A stretch of DNA of 37,003 nt, taken from Bartonella callosciuri (GTDB taxonomy: Bacteria > Pseudomonadota > Alphaproteobacteria > Rhizobiales > Rhizobiaceae). The DNA lies in the NCBI RefSeq assembly GCF_014203215.1, contig NZ_JACHIM010000006.1, forward strand, positions 74,003-111,005. Direction: 5' to 3'. The notes under the pieces are model-generated. The model worked only from the letters and a program-made list of their open reading frames with translations, had not been told where the DNA came from and searched no databases. How positions within the stretch are numbered: the stretch's first letter is position 1; the number at the start of each line of letters is the position of its first letter. A program made the translations under genes and the position numbers. Of this stretch, positions 10,716 through 19,827 are shown one piece after another.

Positions 10716-11337
10716 CTTTTCTGCTATCTCAGCATTTTCGTTAAAGTCATCGGTGAAGGTACAAGTCGACAGGATCATTCCATTTGGCAGCTCAAAATAT
10801 TGCAACTACTCCTGCATTGAGATGGTTCATGAGAGGCATATTTACCCCTTTTTTAAATGATTTTATCCACATGTTAACTCCCCTTGTAATGTACAAGGAA
10901 ATTTTTATCTATTGATCATGAACACATTTGAAACGAGTAAATTGTACTGTATTCAGGGCTCTTATTAAAATTGCAAAATGATAAATCATCATTATAGAAC
11001 AATATCTTATTAGTAAAAAAGAAACAGAAAAATTAAGGAGACTTTTAATGTCTGTGAAAATAGGTACTCTTTTTCAAGAACAACAGAGAAACGGTTAAGG
11101 GCACAACATACAAAGCTGTGGAGCATAAATTTTAGCAAGTCCTGGAGCAAAAAGTGTGGAGCATTCTTTTCCAACTGCCAAACGAGAAAGATCACAACTA
11201 AGCTCAAAGATAGGAACCACAGCTCTCATGTTTTTTTCTAGAATTACCTTGGAATTCCTGCTAAAATCATAAATAAAGAGTAAATAAGCAAATGGAGTAA
11301 TTGATAATATATCACAAATAATATTTCTCAAGAACCA
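10691..11337. other. Decayed spacer between acs and ftsE
   Basis: About 650 bp without a supportable full gene. A minus-strand stretch (10690-10830) reads as two short open pieces in different frames (one with ELPNGMILSTCTFTDDF), which looks like a frameshifted gene fragment of unknown family. At 11048-11098 a 16-codon open frame follows a strong AAGGAG and reads MSVKIGTLFQEQQRNG before a stop; it could be the beginning of a dead gene. A TTG-started minus frame at 11095-11367 has no family features. Confidence 0.4.
10882..10898 (+). terminator. Short hairpin with T-rich tail downstream of acs
   Basis: CCTTGTA (10882-10888) and TACAAGG (10892-10898) form a perfect 7-bp stem with a 3-nt loop. 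AAATTTTTAT follows on the plus strand. The shape fits a Rho-independent terminator about 190 bp after acs; the three A residues between stem and T-run weaken it. Confidence 0.5.
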
Positions 11338-11463
11338 ATGAGAAGCAGTAAAAAAGGCATATTGCAATCGGTGGAATATACATCCACCAAAGAGCTTAAA
11401 GCAATGAGAGCAAAAGTTCTAGCGATGATGCAATATAAAAGCAGAAGTGGTAATGAAAAGTGA
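11338..11463 (+). CDS. Small ORF overlapping the ftsE start (possible remnant of an upstream gene's C-terminus)
   Basis: A 41-residue frame (MRSSKKGILQ...SRSGNEK) ends in TGA at 11461-11463. It overlaps the GTG start of ftsE as GTGA, an arrangement typical of translational coupling. The peptide is basic and looks helical (KELKAMRAKVLAMM). It has no visible ribosome binding site, and the frame is open for only a few codons upstream. It may be the surviving C-terminus of a gene that once preceded ftsE. I do not recognise a family. Coding status is uncertain. Confidence 0.3.
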   Translation: MRSSKKGILQSVEYTSTKELKAMRAKVLAMMQYKSRSGNEK

Positions 11464-12119
11464 TTCATTTTGAAAATGTTGGTCTTCGCTACGGAATGGG
11501 CCCTGAAGTTCTTCGTGATATTAGCTTTCATATTCCTCCCGGATCATTTCAATTTCTCACTGGTGCCTCTGGAGCAGGAAAAACGTCTTTGATGCGTCTT
11601 ATGTTTTTGGCTCTTAAACCAACTCGCGGTCATATTGATCTCTTTGGAGTGGATACAGCATTACTCAAACGGCAAGAGCTCCCCGCCCTACGACAACGTA
11701 TTGGCGTCGTTTTTCAAGATTTTCGTCTCCTTGACCACATGACAACATATGAAAATGTCTCTTTACCTTTACGCATTAAAGGACAAGAAGAAGCCACTTA
11801 TCGCAATGAAGTAGAAGATCTGCTCTGTTGGGTAGGCCTTGGAGATCATATTCATGTTTTACCACCCGTTCTTTCAGGTGGAGAAAAACAAAGGGTAGCG
11901 ATTGCACGCGCGCTCATTGATCAACCTGAAATCCTTCTGGCTGATGAACCGACAGGAAATGTCGATCCGCCTTTGGCAAAACGCTTGCTTCGCTTGTTTA
12001 TTGAACTAAATCGTTTTGGAACAGCTGTCATCATTGCCACCCATGATATCGCGCTGATGGAACAAGTCGCAGCACGGCGTATGCTTCTCCATAACGGGCG
12101 GATGACGATTCATGAATAA
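11460..12119 (+). CDS. ftsE: Cell division ATP-binding protein FtsE
   Basis: FtsE is the ABC-type ATPase partner of the membrane protein FtsX. The complex links the division ring to activation of peptidoglycan hydrolases. The 219-residue product shows Walker A GASGAGKT (residues 35-42), the ABC signature LSGGEKQRVAIARAL (from about 138), Walker B and D-loop LLADEPTGNVD, and the switch histidine in ATHD. The start is a GTG at 11460 matching the FtsE consensus beginning MIxFENV. No clear Shine-Dalgarno precedes it, but the upstream small ORF ends in a GTGA overlap. The ftsX start overlaps the ftsE end by 8 bp. Confidence 0.95.
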   Translation: MIHFENVGLRYGMGPEVLRDISFHIPPGSFQFLTGASGAGKTSLMRLMFLALKPTRGHIDLFGVDTALLKRQELPALRQRIGVVFQDFRLLDHMTTYENVSLPLRIKGQEEATYRNEVEDLLCWVGLGDHIHVLPPVLSGGEKQRVAIARALIDQPEILLADEPTGNVDPPLAKRLLRLFIELNRFGTAVIIATHDIALMEQVAARRMLLHNGRMTIHE

Positions 12120-13065
12120 GTTTTTCTCAATTTTTACCCGCAATAAAAAAAACGCAACGGCTATTATTCCCAGTAGCAACATTTCCGGGCAAGCACTGGT
12201 TGCAGTGATTGCCATTATGACATTTCTCTCAAGCCTCACATTGATTGGTGTTGATTTAGTCCAGCGTGCTGCTAACAGTTGGAGCAATCAAATTAGCTAT
12301 GAAGCAACCATTCAAATACGCCCCATTGAAAATATTGATATCGAAAAAAACCTTCATGATGCAGTTAAATTAGTTAAAACATTTCATGGTGTGGAAGATG
12401 CCACAATTGTTGACCAAACAACCACTGAAAAATTACTTGAACCATGGCTTGGAACGGGTTTAAACTTAAGCGAATTACCTCTTCCCCGCCTTATCATCGT
12501 AACATTGAAAGAGAATGAAAAGATCAACTTTCCCGCAATCAGTCATGCAATCAAAACACAAATTCCGGGAGGTCAGTTTGATAATCACCGTGTTTGGGTA
12601 AATCGTTTTGCAACAATGGCACATACAACTGTTTTCATTGGTTTTTCAATTTTAATCTTGGTTCTAGGCTCACTGATACTTACGATTAGCTTTGCCACAC
12701 GCAATGCACTGGCAGAGAATGCGCAAATTATCAATGTCTTATACTTCCTCGGTACTGAAACCCTTTTCATTGCACGACAATTTGACTGGCATTTCTTTAA
12801 AACTGCACTCCGCGGTGCCTTATACGGTGGTATAACCAGCACATTTTTATTTGCTGCCTTTACCTTTTGGACAAACTATAATCTAGGAAGAGTGAAAGCC
12901 AGCCAAGTAACCGCTTTGTTTGGACATTTTTCTATAAGCTCCATACCTTATGGAAAAATCATTAGCCTTATTGTTTTCGTTTCTCTTCTTACCATGCTTA
13001 CAAACCGCATGACTATTCTGATACAACTCAAAAAAATTGATCAATGTGAAAACGGCTTATTCTAA
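12112..13065 (+). CDS. ftsX: Cell division protein FtsX
   Basis: This 317-residue inner membrane protein has the FtsX topology. Hydrophobic segments lie near residues 30-50 and 165-195, around 235-255, and around 280-300. A large extracytoplasmic domain sits between the first and second, where amidase or hydrolase activators are contacted in other bacteria. It starts inside the end of ftsE (8-bp overlap), the standard ftsEX coupling. The N-terminus (MNKFFSIFTRNKKNA) is basic and cytoplasmic. No frameshift is seen. Sequence identity is typically low in this family, so the call relies on topology and linkage. Confidence 0.92.
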   Translation: MNKFFSIFTRNKKNATAIIPSSNISGQALVAVIAIMTFLSSLTLIGVDLVQRAANSWSNQISYEATIQIRPIENIDIEKNLHDAVKLVKTFHGVEDATIVDQTTTEKLLEPWLGTGLNLSELPLPRLIIVTLKENEKINFPAISHAIKTQIPGGQFDNHRVWVNRFATMAHTTVFIGFSILILVLGSLILTISFATRNALAENAQIINVLYFLGTETLFIARQFDWHFFKTALRGALYGGITSTFLFAAFTFWTNYNLGRVKASQVTALFGHFSISSIPYGKIISLIVFVSLLTMLTNRMTILIQLKKIDQCENGLF

Positions 13066-13744
13066 TCCTATACCTCACAACCTATATAATTCTAAATTAA
13101 TGATGCAAGAAAATCGAGATCAATCCCTAAAAACACAGAGAACAAGTAATCTAAAGCATTTTTGCTGCTTGTTTCACTATTTTCCACCGACAGCATTAAC
13201 TCTTTTAACAATCATTCTCCTTTTTTATGTGGGTTTTGTTATTTTTTCTGAAAAAACCGAACGACTTCAACCACCAAATCCTTTGCCGAAAGCAGATGCA
13301 ATCATCGTCCTTACAGGAGGAGGAAACCGAATAGAGACAGGGTTAAAACTCTTACAACAGGGGCTTGGTTCGCGACTCTTGATCAGTGGAGTCAACACAA
13401 CAACCACCCTAAAAAATTTCATGCACAGCACCCATATTACCCCACAGCTTTTCACTTGTTGCGTTGATATAGGATATAAAGCAATGAACACGAAAGGAAA
13501 CGCCAAAGAAAGTGCTGCTTGGATCAAAAAACACCACTATAAAACACTTTATATCGTCACCCATGATTATCACATGTGGCGCTCTTTGCGTGAGCTTAAA
13601 TATTTAATGCCTGACATTCATTTTATTGCTTATCCTGTTAAAAAAAACGGCAATGAAAGCATGATACAACAAATCAATAAAACACGCATTCTGGCATTCC
13701 AATATATCAAAACGATTCAAGTATATCTAAAAACTGCATTCTAA
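13037..13744 (+). CDS. YdcF/SanA-like DUF218 membrane protein
   Basis: This is a DUF218 (ElyC/SanA/YdcF) family protein of up to 235 residues. It has one N-terminal membrane segment (about residues 52-72 of the long form) followed by the domain signatures ADAIIVLTGGGNRIETGLKL, LLISGVN, and, near the end, VTHDYHMWRS. The family is linked to envelope biogenesis but lacks a settled biochemical role. In Rhizobiales this gene commonly follows ftsEX. The ATG at 13037 lies 29 bp inside ftsX; an ATG pair at 13100/13103 is an alternative start that would remove the overlap and a poorly conserved tail. The C-terminus meets a convergent small ORF. Confidence 0.85.
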   Translation: MINVKTAYSNPIPHNLYNSKLMMQENRDQSLKTQRTSNLKHFCCLFHYFPPTALTLLTIILLFYVGFVIFSEKTERLQPPNPLPKADAIIVLTGGGNRIETGLKLLQQGLGSRLLISGVNTTTTLKNFMHSTHITPQLFTCCVDIGYKAMNTKGNAKESAAWIKKHHYKTLYIVTHDYHMWRSLRELKYLMPDIHFIAYPVKKNGNESMIQQINKTRILAFQYIKTIQVYLKTAF

Positions 13745-13929
13745 ACTTTGCGGCACTGATTTTCTGAAAATTTGCCACAAGCAGCACCATCGCTCTTTGC
13801 CAACCCAAATGGTACTTGATAGCGTTCATAAAAGACATTTTTACGTCTTTTTTCAAGATCCAAATGCCAACCGCGTTTATGACATGCAAAGGAACAGTTT
13901 TGATTAATTCTAAAAGGAATTGACTTCAT
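13741..13929 (-). CDS. Small hypothetical protein, Cys- and basic-rich
   Basis: A 62-residue frame begins at the ATG at 13929 behind a G-rich stretch (GGTGATGGGGGG), which could act as a ribosome binding site although it sits very close. The product is basic with four cysteines (NCSFACHKRGWHLDLEKRR, later AACGKFSENQC), suggesting a small disulfide-bonded or metal-binding protein. It lacks an obvious signal peptide. It overlaps the ydcF stop by 4 bp tail to tail. No family is recognised. It could be a spurious frame or the end of a longer decayed gene. Confidence 0.35.
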   Translation of the reverse strand: MKSIPFRINQNCSFACHKRGWHLDLEKRRKNVFYERYQVPFGLAKSDGAACGKFSENQCRKV

Positions 13930-14181
13930 CCCCCCATCACCATAAAAGATAAAGATTTTTAACTTCCTCCATTTTGTAAACAACCCGACTTTTTATCTAA
14001 TCTAATAGATTTCACCTGCTAACTATGTAACTATGCACCGCAGTTCACTCCATGAGGCTCGACGAGCAGTCCCTACCCTAAATATTTACCATAGACTCTA
14101 AAAACACCTAGTGTGGAAAGCTTTATATAATTACCGCTCTAAACGATGGTATTTTATTATTGGACCTCAAAAGACGCTGTT
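13930..14181. other. Non-coding stretch next to the type ISP remnant
   Basis: About 250 bp with stops in all frames. I see no RNA gene, repeat or promoter that can be supported. Confidence 0.4.
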
Positions 14182-15010
14182 TTACAGCACAACGGATACC
14201 TTAACATTTTCAGTATATCTGATTTCTAATTTTGGAAGACTATGAACAATTTTCATAGTTTCTAAGCTTACAGTAATAACTAGTTGAAACGATTCTAAAG
14301 GGTAAGCCGGATTGCCAACCGTTTCAAAAGCATAGCGATTAGCATCATTGATCAGACCGCTTGCTTTGTCAGTTTTAATAACCTGCCGCTCCATAATTCA
14401 TTCAAGAGGAGGCTTACCATTGACCACATAATCATAAGCTTCAAGAGGAATATTCTGCGTAGTGATATTCGCATTATAAACACTGTACTTTTGTTAATAG
14501 CACCACGCTTACCAGCAAATTTCATTGCTTCACCACAGTAAAAATGCACCTCATCAGAAATCACCCAAAGTTCTTGGATCACCATGTTTATATGTAATAA
14601 AGTATAGCTCAACCTCTTCATAATTCATATGCAAATCACCAAGCCTTCGATCCGCTATCACAAAAGCCCAAAAATCCTCTGCTTTTTTAACTGTTGGAAT
14701 GCGCGGTAACTGTTTGGACAAATTATGTGCATAACACATCCGATAATCTTCAGAATGTAAACTCCCGTAAACATAATAAAACAAATCATCTTTTGTAATC
14801 ATTTCGCCGAGATATGCCGCCACAAAATAGGCCACCCCAACCCTTCATCAGTGAGTGCATCACACCGCTGCAAGCCAGCTTTTTTGCTTTCCTCTGCAAG
14901 ATTTGCAAACAGATGGACTTGGCTCTCCTCTTTATCTTCTAAGGCCTCAGCATTTTCATAAACATACCGTGGAAAACATTAACCAGTATCCATTGCCTTC
15001 TTAGCTCATT
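14182..15010 (-). pseudogene. Broken C-terminal part of a type ISP restriction-modification enzyme
   Basis: Read on the minus strand, pieces in different frames join into one protein typical of the C-terminal (target recognition) part of single-polypeptide type ISP restriction-modification enzymes (helicase plus methylase). The pieces are FPRYVYENAEALEDKEE, then RCDALTDEGLG, then MITKDDLFYYVYGSLHSEDY with LPRIPTV and EDFWAFVIADRRLGDLHMNYE. KMKFAGKRG-like EAMKFAGKRG and IPLEAYDYVVNGKPP follow, and finally IMERQVIKTDKASG. The frame shifts near 14840, 14555 and 14482. In-frame stops sit at 14979-14981 (TAA where CAA would give GQCFP) and 14398-14400 (TGA where TGG would give EWIMER). The nuclease, helicase and methylase parts are absent. 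It is clearly dead. Confidence 0.85.
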
Positions 15011-15082
15011 TCCTCTTTTCACAATTGCTTCATCTAGTATGAACGTGCAAAAACAACCATGTCCCCAGAAATTGTTTGATGC

Positions 15083-17065
15083 CTAATCGCGTGAGAGGGC
15101 AATAACAGGATCAAGCCGTGAAGCTTGCCGTGCTGGTGAAAAGCCAAAACATATTCCAATGAGGGTCGCAAAAGTAAGGGATATGATAATTGAATCAATC
15201 GTATAAATTAGGTGGATAGGAGCCTTAAACAGGAGAAACAAGCCACCAACAGAAAGTCCAAACAAAATACCCAATCCCCCACCAATGACACAAACCAAAA
15301 TCGCTTCAATTAAAAATTGCTGCAAAATATCACTTTGGCGTGCTCCCACAGCCATACGCACCCCGATTTCATTGATCCGCTCTGAAACAGTAACCAACAT
15401 AATATTCATCACACCGATCCCCCCCACAATCAATGAAATGGCTGCAATTGAAGAAACCAGAAGTGTTAAGATATGCGTACTTTCCATGATACGCTCACGA
15501 AAGAACTCTGAATTTTTAATGAAAAAATCTTCTTCTCCATGCCGCATAATCAAAAAACGCTTTACCATAGTTTCTGCTAAATGTGAATCGACATCATCGG
15601 CAATCCTAACCATAATTGCACGAACCTGTGTTGTGCCAAGGAAACGAGTTTGCACTGTTGTATAGGGCAAATAAATTTGCAACGTATTTGATACACCTCC
15701 ACCATTTTTTGGAGCCAAAATACCCACAATACGCACAGGAACTTTCCCCACATGCACCACTTTTCCAAGTGGGCTCTCACGACTATGAGGAAACAGAACA
15801 GGAATTGCTTCTTTTTCGATCACGAGATCAACCGCTCGATCACGCACACTTTTTTGATCAAACAACTGTCCCTCAACAACGGTGAGTCCCTGTGTTTGGA
15901 AAAACTGTTCTCCCACCCCCATCACTACAGCATTGACTTCAACTGCATCAAAACGCACCGTTGAGTTCACTGAAAGTTCAGGTGTTACACCAGAAACATA
16001 GGGTAATTTTGACAGAGCTTCTGCATCAGCTTCAACTAAACTAGTTATTTTCTCTGCGAGTGGATCAGAAAAGCTTTTTCCTGGAAAAATTGTCAATGTA
16101 TTGGCACCCAAACTCTTAAAATTTTCCAATATCTTTTCCCGCGTACCATTCCCCAAAGCCACCATCGCAATAATCGCGCCAATACCGATAATCACTCCAA
16201 GCATTGTTAAAAACGTCCGCATCCGATGCGCATTCATTGCTAACAACGCCATGACAAAAGCTTCACGAAAACGCTCCACAAAAGAACGAAAAACACCAAG
16301 TGATTTTGAATCATTCAGATTTTGTTTTTTATGCAAAAATTTGTCATCACTTCTTTTTTTTGCAACCTTTGAGATATTATCAGCGACAATTTCTCCATCA
16401 CTGATTTCGATAATACGCTCTGCTCTTTCAGCCACCTGCATATCATGCGTTACGATGATAATGGTTCGCCCTTCTTGATGAAGCTCATCCAAAATACGCA
16501 AAACTTCTTGGCCACTCTGTTTATCTAAGGCACCCGTTGGCTCATCGGCAAGAATAACTTCTGCATTATTCATGAGAGCACGAGCAATAGAGACACGTTG
16601 TTGCTGACCACCTGAAAGCTGATTTGGACGATGATTTATACGATCTCCCACACCTAAGCGTGTTAAAAGATCTTGTGCACGTTTTTTTCTCACTTCCGGT
16701 GCAAACCCTGCATAAATAGCTGGAATTTCAACATTGCCGAGTGCTGTTAATTCACTCAACAAATGATAGCGCTGAAAAATAAATCCAAAATGATTACGCC
16801 GCAAAGCTGACAATTCATCAGCAGAAAGAAGGGCTGTTTTTTTTCCTGAAATCCAATAACAACCCGAACTTGGTTGATCAAGGCAGCCCAAAATATTCAT
16901 CAAGGTAGATTTCCCTGAACCAGAAGCTCCCACAATCGCAACCATTTCACCACGCTTAATGGTGAGGTTAATGTTTTTCAAAATAGTAACGAATGTCTCT
17001 CCAGCAGGAAATTTGCGCACAATATTTTCCAAAACGAGAACAGCATCTTCTTGTTTTGTTTTCAT
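15083..17065 (-). CDS. macB: MacB-type efflux ABC transporter, ATP-binding and permease protein
   Basis: MacB is an inner membrane ABC protein that works with MacA and an outer membrane channel to export macrolides, siderophores, peptides or lipoprotein-like substrates. The 660-residue chain has an N-terminal ATPase: Walker A GASGSGKS (46-53), signature LSGGQQQRVSIARAL near 148, DEPTGALD and VTHD. A membrane helix follows near 275-295, then a large periplasmic domain, and three C-terminal helices (about 530-655) with the FtsX-like SERINEIGVRMAVGAR motif. It starts 3 bp after the macA stop and is the last gene of the three-gene operon. The substrate in this organism cannot be deduced. Confidence 0.95.
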   Translation of the reverse strand: MKTKQEDAVLVLENIVRKFPAGETFVTILKNINLTIKRGEMVAIVGASGSGKSTLMNILGCLDQPSSGCYWISGKKTALLSADELSALRRNHFGFIFQRYHLLSELTALGNVEIPAIYAGFAPEVRKKRAQDLLTRLGVGDRINHRPNQLSGGQQQRVSIARALMNNAEVILADEPTGALDKQSGQEVLRILDELHQEGRTIIIVTHDMQVAERAERIIEISDGEIVADNISKVAKKRSDDKFLHKKQNLNDSKSLGVFRSFVERFREAFVMALLAMNAHRMRTFLTMLGVIIGIGAIIAMVALGNGTREKILENFKSLGANTLTIFPGKSFSDPLAEKITSLVEADAEALSKLPYVSGVTPELSVNSTVRFDAVEVNAVVMGVGEQFFQTQGLTVVEGQLFDQKSVRDRAVDLVIEKEAIPVLFPHSRESPLGKVVHVGKVPVRIVGILAPKNGGGVSNTLQIYLPYTTVQTRFLGTTQVRAIMVRIADDVDSHLAETMVKRFLIMRHGEEDFFIKNSEFFRERIMESTHILTLLVSSIAAISLIVGGIGVMNIMLVTVSERINEIGVRMAVGARQSDILQQFLIEAILVCVIGGGLGILFGLSVGGLFLLFKAPIHLIYTIDSIIISLTFATLIGICFGFSPARQASRLDPVIALSRD

Positions 17066-17068
17066 AGC

Positions 17069-18286
17069 TTAAATCTCATCTTCATTACGCACAGCAGAAG
17101 ACTCTGGGATCGCTCCATTTCGTGAACCAGTAATAACCACATCGCCCTCCTTAAGCCCTGAAACAACCTCTGCGACAACCTTATTATTCAGTCCGATTGT
17201 CACCTGTTTAGCAACAACTTTATTTTTCGCCTCCAAAACAGAGACCCATGCTTTACGCTCTTTTGTCTCATCTCGTAAAGCATCACTTGGAATCAACAAG
17301 ACATTCTGAGCACGACCCAAAATAATATGAACCTGAGCAGTCATATAAGTCCGGAGAGAATTGTCCTTATTATCAACATGCACAATCCCATTATAGTAGA
17401 TAGCGGAAGAAGTAGAATCTCCTATCATACCAGGATTAAGACTCACATCAGCGCGAATTGATTCAGGAGCTGGCTCTATCTTTTCTAAAGTTCCCTCATA
17501 ACGACGCTGTGAATTACCTAAAACTGTAAAATAAAGAGGCTGTCCAGCTTGAACTTTAAGAACATCTGCTTCTGAGATTTGCGCTTTGACTGTCATCTTT
17601 GACAAATCACCCAAAATAACAATTGTCGGCGCCGATTGAACTGCATTAACATTTTGCCCTTCTTCTACAACAGTTGCTAAAACTGTTCCGGCTGAAGGAG
17701 CGGTTATCCGCGTATAACCTAGATTGACCTCTGCACTTTCTACGTCAATTTGTGCTTGTATAATCTGCTGGCGAAGCTGTGCAATTTGTGCCTCACGTAT
17801 TTTCACTTGTGTTGCAGCATCATCAAGGTTTGCTCTTGAAATCGCGTATGATTTAATCATTTCTTGCTGACGATTTAAATTTTTCTGCGCAAGGGAAAGA
17901 TAGGCTTCTTGTTCCAACAAACTGGCATTATAGTGGGACAATGCTGCTTTTTTTCTTTTCAGATCGTTTTCTTGATCTGTAGGATCGATTTCTGCCAAAA
18001 GATCGCCTTCTTTAACAACACTCCCAGGGGCAACACGCATAGAGACTACACGCCCTGTTGCACGCGCGCCAACAGCAACCAAACGGTAAGGACGTACAAG
18101 ACCAGAAGCCAAAACACTTTCTTCAATATCACCACGCTGCACCACCGCAGTTACATAAGTGGGCACTGATGCTCCAAAAAAAACAGAACGCACCCACAAT
18201 AAAAAGATGATAAGGAATACAGCTGTTAAAAATAGGACAAGTTTTTTGCGTTTTGTCATGAAATTTTTGATGAAATTTTTTTTCAT
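17069..18286 (-). CDS. macA: MacA-type periplasmic adaptor subunit
   Basis: This membrane fusion protein (405 aa) bridges MacB and the outer membrane factor. It has an N-terminal anchor helix (about residues 16-34) and a barrel-sandwich half (GRVVSMRVAPGSVVKEGDLL). A coiled-coil hairpin rich in Gln, Ala and Leu (about 115-195) comes next, then the second lipoyl half (ITAPSAGTVLATVVEEGQNV) and beta-barrel and membrane-proximal domains (GLKEGDVVITGSRNG). A lysine-rich N-terminus precedes the anchor, with alternative ATG at codon 10. Its start overlaps the end of the upstream outer membrane factor gene by 4 bp, indicating translational coupling. Confidence 0.94.
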   Translation of the reverse strand: MKKNFIKNFMTKRKKLVLFLTAVFLIIFLLWVRSVFFGASVPTYVTAVVQRGDIEESVLASGLVRPYRLVAVGARATGRVVSMRVAPGSVVKEGDLLAEIDPTDQENDLKRKKAALSHYNASLLEQEAYLSLAQKNLNRQQEMIKSYAISRANLDDAATQVKIREAQIAQLRQQIIQAQIDVESAEVNLGYTRITAPSAGTVLATVVEEGQNVNAVQSAPTIVILGDLSKMTVKAQISEADVLKVQAGQPLYFTVLGNSQRRYEGTLEKIEPAPESIRADVSLNPGMIGDSTSSAIYYNGIVHVDNKDNSLRTYMTAQVHIILGRAQNVLLIPSDALRDETKERKAWVSVLEAKNKVVAKQVTIGLNNKVVAEVVSGLKEGDVVITGSRNGAIPESSAVRNEDEI

Positions 18287-19779
18287 TGCTTTACCTTTAT
18301 ACGCGAACGGGGTGTAGCATCGACGACTTCTGGACGTGATACGTTAACAACACCATCCCAGCCACCCCCTAACGCCTTCATCAGCGCAATGTATTGAGTA
18401 ACCAAAGAAATACGGCTATCTTTAAGCGCCATTTGCGCAGAATAATAAGAGCGATTAGCATTTAATAACTCAAAAAAGCTTGTATTTCCATTTTCAAAAA
18501 GCCTTTGTGAAAGTTTTAAAGAGTGCAAAAAAGCTTTATTAGCAACGATAAGCTTTTCTAGGCGTTGATGTTCTTTCGTCAATCTTACAAGCGCATTTTC
18601 TACATCTTCTAAAGCTCCCAACACAGCAGCCCGATAAGTAATAAACGCTTGATCACGCTGCGCACGCGCTACCGCAACAGAAGCTACGACTTGTCCCCTA
18701 TTAAAAAAAGGAAAACGAAGACCGGGTCCAAAAGACCAGCCAATTGTTGAATTTTTCCACAATTGCTCAATCGCAGTTGCTGCTGTGGAAATATTCCCTG
18801 TTAAAGTGAGTGATGGATAAAGATCGGCTTCACGTTGACCAATCCGCGCTGTTGCTTGCGCATATTGACGCTCTGCCCGTCGTAAATCCGGACGTGTTAA
18901 CAAAACATCAGCTGGAATTCCTGCTGATATCGGCCATTGTGGTTGTGGAATTTTCACCTGTCCTGCATTTTTTTGTAAAAGATCCTTCAAAGCCGTAGGC
19001 ACCTGACCAGTTAAAACAGAAAGCCGATGAATGCTCATTGCTAAATTCGCTTCCATCTGTGATATATCCGCTTCTGTATTCGCCACTTGCGCTTGCGCAT
19101 TTGAGACATCAATCTCCGAAGCATCACCAGCCGTTAATTTAGCACGGATCAATTCATATGTTTTACGCTGAGACACAGCAATTTTCCGCACAATCGACAA
19201 CTTTTGTTGCCAACCACGGACTTGAACATAATTTGTTGCCACATCTCCTAACAGAGTTACCATGGTAGCACGCAGATCTTCCACTGCTGCTTCAAGACCA
19301 TAACGTGCCGCTTCAACGCCTCGCTTATGCCCACCAAAGAAATCAAGCTCCCAGCTCGCATCAAAACCGCTCAGATACTGGCTTAAAAACGCATCAGATT
19401 GTCCGGAATTATTACGAGTCCCCGAAATTGAACCAGATACACTTGGCAAAAGAGATCCCACAGCTTGCCCTAACCCAGCACGTGCTTCGCGAACATGTGC
19501 TTTGGCAACAGCAACGCTATTATTTTCAGAAATAGCATAATTCATTAACGCATTCAAAACAGGATCATTCAAACTCCGCCACCATCCAGCAAGCACAATC
19601 GGCTGCTCAGAAGTCTGACCAGTTTTTTGTCCCCAAACTGATGGAACTTTAAAAGATGTTTTATGATAATTAGGGCCAACCATACATCCAGACAGCACAA
19701 AAAAATATAAAAATACACTATAAAACAAAATGTTATAAGCAATCCGCTGTAGATTTTTTATCTGCATCCATTCTCCCAC
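18283..19779 (-). CDS. Outer membrane efflux lipoprotein, NodT/RND-type outer membrane factor family
   Basis: This TolC-like outer membrane channel has 498 residues. The lipobox LSGC places the lipidated cysteine at residue 32, followed by MVGPNYHK, the hallmark start of NodT/OprM-type factors. Two OEP repeats are visible (for example RPDLRRAERQYAQATARIGQREADLYPSLTL and GQVVASVAVARAQRDQA regions, each rich in Ala and Gln for the periplasmic helical barrel). It is the first gene of the minus-strand operon with macA and macB, so the complete tripartite pump is encoded together. The start may be the ATG at codon 1 or at codon 5 (MQIKNLQR). Confidence 0.93.
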   Translation of the reverse strand: MGEWMQIKNLQRIAYNILFYSVFLYFFVLSGCMVGPNYHKTSFKVPSVWGQKTGQTSEQPIVLAGWWRSLNDPVLNALMNYAISENNSVAVAKAHVREARAGLGQAVGSLLPSVSGSISGTRNNSGQSDAFLSQYLSGFDASWELDFFGGHKRGVEAARYGLEAAVEDLRATMVTLLGDVATNYVQVRGWQQKLSIVRKIAVSQRKTYELIRAKLTAGDASEIDVSNAQAQVANTEADISQMEANLAMSIHRLSVLTGQVPTALKDLLQKNAGQVKIPQPQWPISAGIPADVLLTRPDLRRAERQYAQATARIGQREADLYPSLTLTGNISTAATAIEQLWKNSTIGWSFGPGLRFPFFNRGQVVASVAVARAQRDQAFITYRAAVLGALEDVENALVRLTKEHQRLEKLIVANKAFLHSLKLSQRLFENGNTSFFELLNANRSYYSAQMALKDSRISLVTQYIALMKALGGGWDGVVNVSRPEVVDATPRSRIKVKQ

Positions 19780-19827
19780 ATGTGGTCAGAATCAATCCAT
19801 CCATATTTCATTTACTTTATCCTTATT

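Noticed and set aside
11095-11367. Minus-strand 90-aa frame with a hydrophobic middle
   Set aside because: It starts at TTG without a ribosome binding site; the only ATG gives 44 residues without motifs.
13990-14100. Possible tRNA-like stretch with GAGGCTCGACGAGC
   Set aside because: No complete cloverleaf with acceptor stem and T-loop can be drawn.
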